15,191 nucleotides of DNA, from NCBI GenBank assembly GCA_023227685.1, contig JALNVG010000039.1, positions 1 to 15,191 on the forward strand, read 5' to 3'. Below the pieces are notes generated by a model, which searched no databases, had not been told where the DNA came from, and saw only the letters and a program-made list of their open reading frames with translations. Shown here piece by piece: positions 6,724 through 13,997 of this stretch. Numbering within the stretch: position 1 is the first letter of the stretch; the number at the start of each line of letters is the position of its first letter. The position numbers and the translations under genes are program-made. The stretch is from Bacteroidaceae bacterium (GTDB taxonomy: Bacteria > Bacteroidota > Bacteroidia > Bacteroidales > Bacteroidaceae).

Positions 6724-8022
6724 ATGAAGGATAAGACGATAGATATTGTAACTATGGGATGTTCTAAGAATCTAGTTGATTCGGAGAAGTTAATGAGTCA
6801 GTTTAAGGAAAATGGTTACTTAGTGACGCATGATGCAAAAGAGATGAAAGGAGAAATCGCTGTAGTTAATACTTGTGGATTTATTGGCGATGCAAAGAAA
6901 GAATCTATAGATATGATTTTGGAATTAGCTCAAGCTAAAGACAAGGGAAGCCTTAAGCAATTATATGTTATGGGATGTCTTTCAGAACGTTATAAAGATG
7001 ATTTAAAAAAAGAAATTCCTCAAGTTGATAAATTCTATGGAAAGTTTGATTGGGGTGGTTTGATTAAAGACCTTGGCATTATTAATCAAAAGAGTTATAA
7101 AAATGAGCGTGTATTGACAACACCGAAGCATTATGCATATTTGAAAATATCAGAAGGATGTGATCGTAAATGTGCTTATTGTGCTATACCTATTATTACG
7201 GGGCATCATGTATCGCGACCAATAGAAGATATTGTTGATGAAGTGAAATATCTCACAACTAAGGGCGTAAAAGAGTTCCAAGTGATAGCTCAGGAGTTGA
7301 CTTATTATGGAATCGATTTGTATCATAAACAAATGATTTCTGAATTGATAGAGAAAATTTCTGATGTTCCCGGTGTTGAATGGATTCGTTTGCATTATGC
7401 ATATCCCGCTCAGTTCCCCGTAGATCTATTACGCGTGATGCGTGAGAGAGATAATGTCTGTAAATACCTAGATATAGCCTTTCAGCATATCAGCAATAAT
7501 ATCTTGCAACGCATGCATCGGCATGTAACGAAAGAGGAAACGTATAAATTAATAAATCTAATACGTTCCGAAGTACCCGGAATTAATATTCGTACAACTT
7601 TGATCGTTGGTTTCCCCGGCGAGACGGAAGAAGATTTTGAAGAATTGGAGGCTTTTGTGCGCAAGACGAAATTTGATAGGATGGGGGCTTTTACCTATTC
7701 TGAAGAGGAGGGCACCTATGCTGCACTTCATTATGAAGATTCGATTCCTCAAAGTGTGAAACAGGCCAGGTTAGATAAATTAATGGATATTCAGGAAATT
7801 GTTTCCGCTGAATTGAATGAAACAAAAGTGGGACGAAAAATGAAAATAATCATAGACCGCCTTGAGGGTGAGTATTACGTAGGACGAACGGAATATGATT
7901 CGCCGGAAGTAGATCCGGAAGTGCTTGTTTTAAAAAATAATGGCGAATTATCTATCGGTGAATTCTATAATGCTGAGATTATAAGTTCAGACGATTATGA
8001 CCTTTATGCTAAAATAATTTGA
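6724..8022 (+). CDS. rimO: RimO, ribosomal protein S12 methylthiotransferase
   Basis: A 432-residue radical-SAM enzyme with two 4Fe-4S clusters. It adds a methylthio group to the conserved aspartate of ribosomal protein S12 near the decoding centre. The N-terminal UPF0004 domain carries its cluster cysteines C13 (in MGCSKNLVDSE), C51 (in NTCGFIGDAKKESID) and C85 (in VMGCLSERY). The radical-SAM motif CDRKCAYC gives C146, C150 and C153. A TRAM domain covers about residues 366-432. MGCSKNLVDSE and FIGDAKKESID are RimO-type and separate it from the tRNA enzymes MiaB and MtaB. It follows ftsY by 3 bases, and its TGA lies 8 bases before the next ATG, so the gene is embedded in an operon. Confidence 0.97.
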   Translation: MKDKTIDIVTMGCSKNLVDSEKLMSQFKENGYLVTHDAKEMKGEIAVVNTCGFIGDAKKESIDMILELAQAKDKGSLKQLYVMGCLSERYKDDLKKEIPQVDKFYGKFDWGGLIKDLGIINQKSYKNERVLTTPKHYAYLKISEGCDRKCAYCAIPIITGHHVSRPIEDIVDEVKYLTTKGVKEFQVIAQELTYYGIDLYHKQMISELIEKISDVPGVEWIRLHYAYPAQFPVDLLRVMRERDNVCKYLDIAFQHISNNILQRMHRHVTKEETYKLINLIRSEVPGINIRTTLIVGFPGETEEDFEELEAFVRKTKFDRMGAFTYSEEEGTYAALHYEDSIPQSVKQARLDKLMDIQEIVSAELNETKVGRKMKIIIDRLEGEYYVGRTEYDSPEVDPEVLVLKNNGELSIGEFYNAEIISSDDYDLYAKII

Positions 8023-8030
8023 AAGATATA

Positions 8031-8303
8031 ATGAATAACAAAGATTTTACATTAGAATTGGCAAAGAGATTAAAGCTTTCGACAAATGATACCTCAGATA
8101 TGATGGCCAAATTGGTGTCATGTATGACTGATCAGTGGCAGTCCGGGAATGTAATATCTATTCAGACCTTTGGCAATTTTGAAGTGAGAAAAAAAAACGA
8201 GCGTGTTTCATTTCATCCATCTACCAAACAAAAAATACTGATTCCTCCAAAACTTATATTAACTTTTAAACCAAGTAATTATTTAAAAGGCAAATTGAAA
8301 TAA
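8031..8303 (+). CDS. HU-family DNA-binding protein (short, stand-alone)
   Basis: A 90-residue HU/IHF-fold protein. The helical N-terminal half (KDFTLELAKRLKLSTNDTSD) leads into the conserved turn TFGNFEV at 46-52 and the beta-arm SFHPSTKQKILIPPKLILTFKPS. Aligned with the canonical RNPxTGE arm tip, it reads FHPSTKQ: the intercalating proline is kept but the Arg, Gly and Glu are not. The C-terminus NYLKGKLK matches the HU terminal helix. I start at the ATG at 8031; a TTG at 8019 is in frame but overlaps the end of rimO and adds only four residues. The gene lies 8 bases after rimO and 10 bases before another HU-domain gene, so a heterodimer between the two is plausible. The divergent arm suggests a specialised role rather than the main nucleoid HU. 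Confidence 0.9.
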   Translation: MNNKDFTLELAKRLKLSTNDTSDMMAKLVSCMTDQWQSGNVISIQTFGNFEVRKKNERVSFHPSTKQKILIPPKLILTFKPSNYLKGKLK

Positions 8304-8313
8304 TCTTTCTAAT

Positions 8314-9759
8314 ATGGACGAAAAAATTACTATCCAAAATCTTATTGATATTTTAATTAATAATACCAGCATAAATAAAGAATATGCTGAGCATTTTGTG
8401 AAGGAGTTTTTTCAACTGATTGAAGAAACTTTAGAGAAAGAAAAGTATGTAAAGATAAAAGGATTCGGTACTTTTAAATTGATTGATGTAGAAAGTCGTG
8501 AGAGCATTGATGTTAACTCCGGAGAACGTTTTTTGATAAAGGAACATAAGAAAATTACGTTTATTCCTGATACAAGTTTACGAGATCTCATCAATCAACC
8601 ATTCGCTCATTTTGAAACTGTGCCATTGAGAGATGATCTTGATCTTTCTAATATTGATACCGATGATGGTAAAGCAAAAGTTGAAGAGGAAAATGAAGAG
8701 GATGAAGATGTGGATGCAGATATGGTTGATAGCGAAGAATCTGTTGCAACTGAAAAAGAGGATGCTAAGGATAATATGGATGAAAAAAGAGGTGAAGATG
8801 AAGGTAAGGAATTTGTAAATATAGAAAAAAACAATTTAATTAGTACTCCCAATGCTAAATCAGAATTGGAATCTGATGAGAAAATTGATCTGGAATCAGT
8901 TAATAAATTAAAAGACAAGTCAAATGCTATAACAGAAGAAGTTGTAGAACAAGGAATAGAAAAAAAACAGGAAAATATAATTGGATCGGAAGAGAACGCT
9001 GAGAGGAAAACAGAGGAAGAGATTGATGCAAATGAGCAAAAGAAATCTGAAGTGCCAAAAACTTTAACAGACACGAAGAAACAATTAACTGCAGAAGAAA
9101 TAATAGCTAATGAATTAAAAAAATCTAATAACTTATATCCGGCAAATCGTCACACTCATAAAACTACAAAAGTTACTCATTCTTATTTTCCGATTAAAAT
9201 TCTAAAATATAAAATAGTAGTTGCTATTCTTTCTGTTTTACTATTGCTTAGCATAATTATTCCTCTTTTCTTTCCTGATTTTTTGATGAGTGCCTATGTT
9301 TCACTTAATATCAATCAAAAGTTTGTTCAAGAGAGAAAGGGAGGACCTAATGTCCCAAATATCATCGTTAAGTCGGATACGGCATTGGTTAATGCAATAC
9401 GAAAAGCTGAAAATACAATAGCAATCAATGCTTTGCTGCATGCCGATTCTCTTCAACAGGATTCCTTATTAAGAATAAAAAATGAACAAACGATTGAAGA
9501 TAAAAATTTAATGTCCTCGTTCAATCCCCAGAATTTAGTTAAGGCTGATTCTACATTATATAAAATAGTTGGAATAGAAGATGAATATATCTTGAAAGAT
9601 GGTGAAACACTAACTTCTGTTTCTTTGCGTTATTATGGTACAAAATGGTTATGGCCATATATTGTAAAAAGTAATTCTGATATTATAAAACGTCCGAATC
9701 TTGTATATGGAGGAATGAAATTAAAGATACCAAAATTGGTGAGAAAGGTGATTAAATGA
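8314..9759 (+). CDS. Membrane protein joining an HU-like domain, acidic linker, TM helix and LysM domain
   Basis: The protein has 481 residues. Residues 1 to about 95 have the HU/IHF fold, with VKIKGFGTFKL at 46-56 and SGERFLIKEHKKITFIPD as the arm; the tip equivalent to RNPxTGE reads IDVNSGE, so the intercalating proline is lost. Residues about 101-290 form a hydrophilic linker, very acidic at 105-165 (EEENEEDEDVDADMVDSEE) and mixed-charge after that. A basic stretch (KILKYK) precedes one hydrophobic helix at about 300-321, predicting a cytoplasmic N-terminus. The rest is periplasmic, ending in a LysM-like domain at about 416-474 (YKIVGIEDEYILKDGETLTSVSLRYYG, then LWPYIVKSNSDIIKRPNLVYGGMKLKIP). 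LysM usually binds GlcNAc-containing peptidoglycan. One chain could therefore contact both DNA and cell wall. The function is not known to me; I infer a tether or envelope-to-nucleoid sensor. It is the last gene of the ftsY operon. Confidence 0.88.
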   Translation: MDEKITIQNLIDILINNTSINKEYAEHFVKEFFQLIEETLEKEKYVKIKGFGTFKLIDVESRESIDVNSGERFLIKEHKKITFIPDTSLRDLINQPFAHFETVPLRDDLDLSNIDTDDGKAKVEEENEEDEDVDADMVDSEESVATEKEDAKDNMDEKRGEDEGKEFVNIEKNNLISTPNAKSELESDEKIDLESVNKLKDKSNAITEEVVEQGIEKKQENIIGSEENAERKTEEEIDANEQKKSEVPKTLTDTKKQLTAEEIIANELKKSNNLYPANRHTHKTTKVTHSYFPIKILKYKIVVAILSVLLLLSIIIPLFFPDFLMSAYVSLNINQKFVQERKGGPNVPNIIVKSDTALVNAIRKAENTIAINALLHADSLQQDSLLRIKNEQTIEDKNLMSSFNPQNLVKADSTLYKIVGIEDEYILKDGETLTSVSLRYYGTKWLWPYIVKSNSDIIKRPNLVYGGMKLKIPKLVRKVIK

Positions 9760-9818
9760 TAAAACCTTATAAAAGTAATTTAATATAAAGCTTTAAAATC
9801 TTTTTTTAATAAAAATTA

Positions 9819-9850
9819 GTTGCTCTGATGGATTTAATAATTTACTTTTG
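9819..9850 (+). promoter_or_regulatory. Promoter of the bat operon
   Basis: GTTG at 9819-9822, a 20-base spacer, then TACTTTTG at 9843-9850: a full -7 match and a near-match -33 at the right distance for a Bacteroides housekeeping promoter. The leader to the moxR ATG at 9921 would be about 60-65 bases. The remaining 9760-9818 stretch is AT-rich, with no gene or convincing terminator seen. Confidence 0.7.
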
Positions 9851-9855
9851 AGATC

Positions 9856-9876
9856 GAAAATAGAAGAACTATTTTC
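9856..9876 (+). promoter_or_regulatory. Perfect inverted repeat at the predicted 5' end of the bat transcript
   Basis: GAAAATAG (9856-9863) and CTATTTTC (9869-9876) are perfect 8-base inverted repeats around the 5-base loop AAGAA. The repeat starts 5 bases after the -7 box, so it covers the likely transcription start. It could be an operator or, in RNA, a 5'-end hairpin. It lacks a T tract, so it is not a terminator. Confidence 0.55.
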
Positions 9877-9920
9877 AATAGCTTTATTTAAAATAATTAA
9901 TAAAATAATATTTAGTATTT

Positions 9921-10916
9921 ATGGCTGAATCTATTGATATCCGTGAGCTAAATGAACGGATAGAAAAACAAAGTGCTTTCGTTTCTAATCTTACGATGGG
10001 AATGGATCAAGTAATCGTTGGACAAAAACATTTAGTAGAATCTCTCCTTATCGGTCTGCTCTCTGATGGGCATGTTCTTCTTGAGGGTGTACCAGGATTG
10101 GCTAAGACATTAGCTATTAAGACATTAGCATCATTGATTGATGCCAAGTATAGTCGTATACAGTTTACCCCGGATTTATTACCTGCCGATGTTACCGGTA
10201 CTATGGTATATAGCCAGAAAGAAGAGTCCTTTAAAGTACAAAGAGGACCTATTTTTGCCAATTTTATATTGGCTGATGAGATAAATCGTGCTCCGGCAAA
10301 AGTGCAAAGTGCACTATTGGAGGCTATGCAGGAGCGTCAGGTTACCATTGGGAAAGAGACATTTGAACTTCCTAAACCATTTCTCGTTTTGGCTACAATG
10401 AATCCTATAGAACAAGAAGGTACTTATCAACTCCCTGAGGCTCAAGTTGATCGTTTTATGCTGAAAGTTGTTATTGATTATCCTAAGCTAGATGAAGAAA
10501 AACTGATAATCCGTGAAAATATAAATGGAAAGAAAATTGATGTAAAACCCGTGCTGAAAGCTGAAGAGGTTATTGAGGCACGTAAAGTTGTTCGTGAAGT
10601 TTATATTGATGAAAAGATTGAGCAATATATAGTTAATATAGTATTTGCCACACGTTATCCGGAGAAATATGATTTGAAGGATTTAAAGGGTATGATTAGT
10701 TTTGGTGGTTCTCCACGTGCTTCTATCAATTTGGCATTGGCTGCACGTACATATGCGTTTATCAAACGTCGCGGATATGTAATTCCTGAAGACGTTAGAG
10801 CTGTTGCTCATGATGTACTTCGTCATCGTATAGGTTTAACATACGAAGCAGAAGCTAATAATATGACTTCGGACGAGATTGTAAGTAAAATCTTGAATAA
10901 AGTTGAAGTACCTTAA
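9921..10916 (+). CDS. MoxR-family AAA+ ATPase of the bat operon
   Basis: A 331-residue cytoplasmic AAA+ protein. Motifs in order: Walker A GVPGLAKT at 56-63, the MoxR signature RIQFTPDLLPADVTGT at 79-94, Walker B ILADEINRAP at 116-125, LLEAMQERQVTIG at 132-144, sensor 1 ATMNPIEQEGTYQLPEAQVDRF at 158-179 (residue N161) and a C-terminal helical lid with FGGSPRASINLALAARTYA. MoxR ATPases act as chaperone-like partners of VWA-domain proteins. Here the DUF58 gene lies 20 bases downstream and two membrane VWA genes follow, the classical grouping. It is the first gene after the operon promoter. The ATG at 9921 is well placed, and the product is complete with all ATPase residues present. Similar genes are often called moxR, but without a unique name I leave the symbol empty. 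Confidence 0.95.
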   Translation: MAESIDIRELNERIEKQSAFVSNLTMGMDQVIVGQKHLVESLLIGLLSDGHVLLEGVPGLAKTLAIKTLASLIDAKYSRIQFTPDLLPADVTGTMVYSQKEESFKVQRGPIFANFILADEINRAPAKVQSALLEAMQERQVTIGKETFELPKPFLVLATMNPIEQEGTYQLPEAQVDRFMLKVVIDYPKLDEEKLIIRENINGKKIDVKPVLKAEEVIEARKVVREVYIDEKIEQYIVNIVFATRYPEKYDLKDLKGMISFGGSPRASINLALAARTYAFIKRRGYVIPEDVRAVAHDVLRHRIGLTYEAEANNMTSDEIVSKILNKVEVP

Positions 10917-10936
10917 TAAGGTAGTATTTTATTAGA

Positions 10937-11806
10937 ATGGAAACAAGTGAAATATTAAAAAAAGTTCGTCAGATAGAGATAAAGACGCACGGATTATCCA
11001 ATAATATCTTTGCAGGTCAATATCATTCGGCTTTCAAAGGTAGGGGAATGTCTTTTTCTGAGGTACGTGAATACCAATATGGTGATGATATTCGCGACAT
11101 AGATTGGAATGTAACGGCTCGGTTTAATAGGCCTTATATTAAGATTTATGAGGAGGAGCGTGAATTAACAGTTATGTTGCTTGTTGATGTTTCCGGTAGT
11201 TTGGAATTTGGGACAATCAAGCAACTGAAAAGGGACATGGTAACGGAAATTGCAGCTACGTTGGCTTTTTCTGCTATCGAAAATAATGATAAGATTGGTG
11301 TTATCTTTTTCTCGGACAAGATAGAAAAATTTATACCTCCCCAAAAGGGGCGTAAACATATTCTTTTTATTATTCGCGAATTGATTGATTTTAAACCGGA
11401 GAGCAGAAAAACGGATATATGTTTGGTTTTGGAATATCTGACAAATGTGATGAAAAGACGGTGTACGGCATTTATCTTGTCTGATTTTATAGGCCATAGT
11501 GACTTTAAACAAGCACTTACTATAGCAAATCGCAAACATGATGTGGTGGCTGTGCAGGTTTTTGATCGTAGGTTGTGTGAACTCCCTAATATTGGTTTAT
11601 TGAAGATAAAAGATGCTGAAACAGGTCATGAGCAGTGGATTGATACTTCTTCGGTAGCTGTCAGAAATGCTCATCATCAATGGTGGTTAAAAATGCAGGC
11701 AAAGTTGAAAGAAACTTTTACAAAAAGTAATGTAGATTCAGTATCTGTACGAACGGATCAAGATTATGTAATAGCTCTTATAAATTTGTTTGCTCAACGA
11801 AATTAA
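10937..11806 (+). CDS. DUF58 domain protein (VWA-like partner of MoxR)
   Basis: A 289-residue soluble protein with no signal peptide or membrane helix. The DUF58 signature is complete: GRGMSFSEVREYQYGDDIRDIDW at 36-58, then TARFNRPYIKIYEEERE at 60-76. It runs into a von Willebrand factor A-like fold whose first metal-site motif, DVSGS at 84-88, fits the DxSxS MIDAS pattern; KTDI and LSDF later in the chain are candidates for the remaining metal ligands. DUF58 proteins regularly pair with MoxR ATPases, and the gene lies 20 bases after one. The next gene begins 8 bases after its stop, so the three are translated from one message. Its biochemical activity is not established; an adaptor or substrate of the ATPase is the usual inference. 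Confidence 0.93.
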   Translation: METSEILKKVRQIEIKTHGLSNNIFAGQYHSAFKGRGMSFSEVREYQYGDDIRDIDWNVTARFNRPYIKIYEEERELTVMLLVDVSGSLEFGTIKQLKRDMVTEIAATLAFSAIENNDKIGVIFFSDKIEKFIPPQKGRKHILFIIRELIDFKPESRKTDICLVLEYLTNVMKRRCTAFILSDFIGHSDFKQALTIANRKHDVVAVQVFDRRLCELPNIGLLKIKDAETGHEQWIDTSSVAVRNAHHQWWLKMQAKLKETFTKSNVDSVSVRTDQDYVIALINLFAQRN

Positions 11807-11814
11807 CAGAAAAA

Positions 11815-12888
11815 ATGAAAAGATATATTATTCTGATTACATTGTTTCTGTCTTTCTTTGGAAAGGCTGGGGCTCAATCTGTAACTGTAGAGGCAACGAT
11901 TGATTCTCTGCAAATACTTATCGGACAACAGGCGAAAATCAAGCTTCAGGTTTCTATGGATGCCAAGCAGAAGGCTATTTTCCCAGCATTTAATGATACG
12001 ATAGTCAGTGGCGTAGAGGTAGTGGATATATCTAAGCCGGATACAACATTCTTGAATAACGGGAAACGTATTTCTGTTCAAAAAGTATATACCGTAACGT
12101 CGTTTGATTCTGCTTTATACTATTTACCTCCTATGCCTGTGGATATTAGTGGGAAAATTTATAAATCAAAAGCTTTAGCTTTAAAAGTCTTTTCGATTCC
12201 AGTGGATACAGTTCATTCTGAGCGTTTTTATGGTCAGAAAACTATTATGAAGACTCCTTTTGTTTGGAAAGATTGGTATGGATTGATAGCATGTTCTTTT
12301 TTTGCATTACCTTTATTAGGTCTACTTATCTATTTGATTATACGTTTAGGTGATAACAAGCCAATAATAAGGAAGGTTAAAGTTGAGCAGAAATTACCCC
12401 CTCATCAAACTGCTTTAAAGGCGATGCAACGTATAAAACAAGAGAAGTCATGGGAAAAAGGAGAGCCAAAGGAATATTATACGGAATTGACTGATGCTAT
12501 TCGTACCTATATTAAGGATCGTTTTGGCTTTAATGCTTTAGAAATGACTTCGTCTGAGATATCTGAACGATTGTTGGATTTTGAAGATAAGGAAGCGATT
12601 AAAGATTTAAATTCTCTTTTTGAAATGGCTGATTTAGTAAAGTTTGCCAGGCATAATCCTCAGATTGACGAAAACGATGCAAATCTCATAAATGCTATCG
12701 ATTTTATCAATGAAACTAAGAAGATTGATGATGAAGATGTAAAAGATCAACCTACAGAAATAACTATTGTTGAAAAAAGGCCTCTACGTACAAAGATTAT
12801 GTTGATTATAGGAATAACAATTCTTTCTGTAGCTATAGTTACAAGTTTTATTTATATTGGTTTTCAACTTTATGATTTTTTTGAGTAG
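11815..12888 (+). CDS. BatD-like inner-membrane protein of the bat operon
   Basis: A 357-residue protein. Residues 1-20 are a signal peptide (basic MKRY, hydrophobic core, cleavage expected after AGA before QS). Residues 21 to about 150 are a beta-rich periplasmic domain (VEATIDSLQILIGQQAKIKL onward) resembling the repeat units of BatD/oxygen-tolerance proteins. A membrane helix follows at about 154-176, then a basic cytoplasmic helical domain (about 180-325; KEYYTELTDAIRTYIKDRFG at 219-238) and a second helix at about 328-350 with a very short tail. The position between DUF58 and batA is where Bacteroides bat operons carry a protein of this kind; the true batD is expected after batC, outside the window. 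I infer that it links periplasmic and cytoplasmic parts of the Bat complex. Function unproven. The ATG lies 8 bases after the DUF58 stop. Confidence 0.82.
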   Translation: MKRYIILITLFLSFFGKAGAQSVTVEATIDSLQILIGQQAKIKLQVSMDAKQKAIFPAFNDTIVSGVEVVDISKPDTTFLNNGKRISVQKVYTVTSFDSALYYLPPMPVDISGKIYKSKALALKVFSIPVDTVHSERFYGQKTIMKTPFVWKDWYGLIACSFFALPLLGLLIYLIIRLGDNKPIIRKVKVEQKLPPHQTALKAMQRIKQEKSWEKGEPKEYYTELTDAIRTYIKDRFGFNALEMTSSEISERLLDFEDKEAIKDLNSLFEMADLVKFARHNPQIDENDANLINAIDFINETKKIDDEDVKDQPTEITIVEKRPLRTKIMLIIGITILSVAIVTSFIYIGFQLYDFFE

Positions 12889-12958
12889 ATTTGATTTTGT
12901 GAATAATAATTTATTATATGAATTGCCTGAATCAAAAGAAGATGGCATAGAAATTTAA
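12872..12958 (+). CDS. Possible 28-residue microprotein overlapping the end of the BatD-like gene
   Basis: In the +1 frame relative to the upstream gene, an ATG at 12872 opens a 28-codon frame reading MIFLSRFDFVNNNLLYELPE and then SKEDGIEI, ending at the TAA at 12956-12958, 11 bases before the batA ATG. It spans the otherwise empty 81-base gap. The T7 run at 12876-12882 could also let ribosomes slip and give the upstream protein a longer tail. I see no family resemblance and it may be chance. Confidence 0.15.
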   Translation: MIFLSRFDFVNNNLLYELPESKEDGIEI

Positions 12959-12969
12959 TTATAAATTGA

Positions 12970-13953
12970 ATGGTATTTGCTAATTTTGGATATTTGTTTT
13001 TGTTGTTGCTTCTTATACCTTATATAATATGGTATATTTTGAAACACAAAAAATCTGAAGCATGTCTTCAGATTTCGGATGCGCGTGTTTATGCAAATAC
13101 GCCGAAAAGTTATAAGAATTATTTGTTGCATGCTCCGTTCTTGTTGCGAATTCTTGCATTTATAATGATCATTATAGTGATTGCGCGTCCACAATCTACA
13201 AATAGTTGGAAGAATAGTAATATCGAAGGTGTGGATATAATGTTGGCAATTGATGTTTCGACAAGTATGTTGTCCGAAGATTTAAAACCTAACAGATTGG
13301 AGGCCGCTAAAGATGTGGCTGCAGCTTTTTTAAATAGCCGGCCTAACGATAATATAGGTATTACATTGTTTGCAGGTGAATCTTTTACGCAGTGCCCGCT
13401 AACTGTAGATCACGCTGTTCTTTTGAATATGATTCATAATATTAAATGTGGACTCGTGGAAGATGGTACAGCAATCGGTATGGGTATTGCTAACGCTGTT
13501 TCACGCTTAAAGGATAGTAAGGCTAAGTCTAAAATTATTATCTTACTAACTGATGGGACGAACAATCAGGGAGATATATCTCCTTTGACTGCAGCAGAGA
13601 TAGCCAAGAGCTTCGGTATCCGTGTTTATACTATCGGTGTTGGAACTAATGGGACAGCTCCTTATCCCGTAACTGTAGGAAGTACAGTGCAATATATAAA
13701 TATTCCGGTTGAGATAGATGAAAAAACCTTGACCCAAATTGCCGCTACTACGGATGCAGATTACTATAGAGCAACAAGTACTTCGAAATTAAAGGATATT
13801 TATAAAGAAATAGATAAATTAGAGAAGACGAAGTTGAGCGTAAAGCATTTCACGAAGAGGGAAGAGCGATATCAACCCTTTGCTCTTGTTGCTTTTTTAT
13901 GTGTGTTACTTGATCTATTATTGAGTAATTCAATACTTAAGAGGAAACCATAA
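12970..13953 (+). CDS. batA: BatA, membrane-anchored VWA-domain protein
   Basis: A 327-residue aerotolerance-operon protein. Two N-terminal membrane helices (about 6-24 and 55-73) precede a von Willebrand factor A domain (about 88-285), and a third helix lies at about 304-320. The MIDAS metal site is complete: DVSTS with D95, S97 and S99, T167 in EDGTAIG, and D195 in LLTDGTNN. ARPQS just after the second helix is a family signature. In Bacteroides fragilis the bat genes were identified through a mutant with reduced aerotolerance; the biochemical role remains open, with an envelope complex served by the MoxR ATPase the favoured idea. The gene follows an 81-base gap after the BatD-like gene and is paralogous to the next gene (same helix-VWA-helix layout), so assignment as batA rests on order. 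Confidence 0.93.
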   Translation: MVFANFGYLFLLLLLIPYIIWYILKHKKSEACLQISDARVYANTPKSYKNYLLHAPFLLRILAFIMIIIVIARPQSTNSWKNSNIEGVDIMLAIDVSTSMLSEDLKPNRLEAAKDVAAAFLNSRPNDNIGITLFAGESFTQCPLTVDHAVLLNMIHNIKCGLVEDGTAIGMGIANAVSRLKDSKAKSKIIILLTDGTNNQGDISPLTAAEIAKSFGIRVYTIGVGTNGTAPYPVTVGSTVQYINIPVEIDEKTLTQIAATTDADYYRATSTSKLKDIYKEIDKLEKTKLSVKHFTKREERYQPFALVAFLCVLLDLLLSNSILKRKP

Positions 13954-13997
13954 TTATTTATTAGGTTATAAAGTATAATTAGTTAAAAATATAGAAG

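Noticed and set aside
8019..8030. TTG at 8019 as the start of the short HU gene
   Set aside because: It overlaps the rimO stop and adds LKDI outside the HU fold; the ATG at 8031 fits the family length of about 90.
8607..9074. 155-codon minus-strand serine-rich frame
   Set aside because: Its Ser/Phe runs are the antisense of the GAA/GAT-rich acidic linker of the HU-TM-LysM protein.
9775..9807. Possible terminator after the HU-TM-LysM gene (TTTAA...TTAAA with a T7 run)
   Set aside because: The stem is short and only A-T pairs, so it would be too weak; chance pairing is likely in this AT-rich gap.
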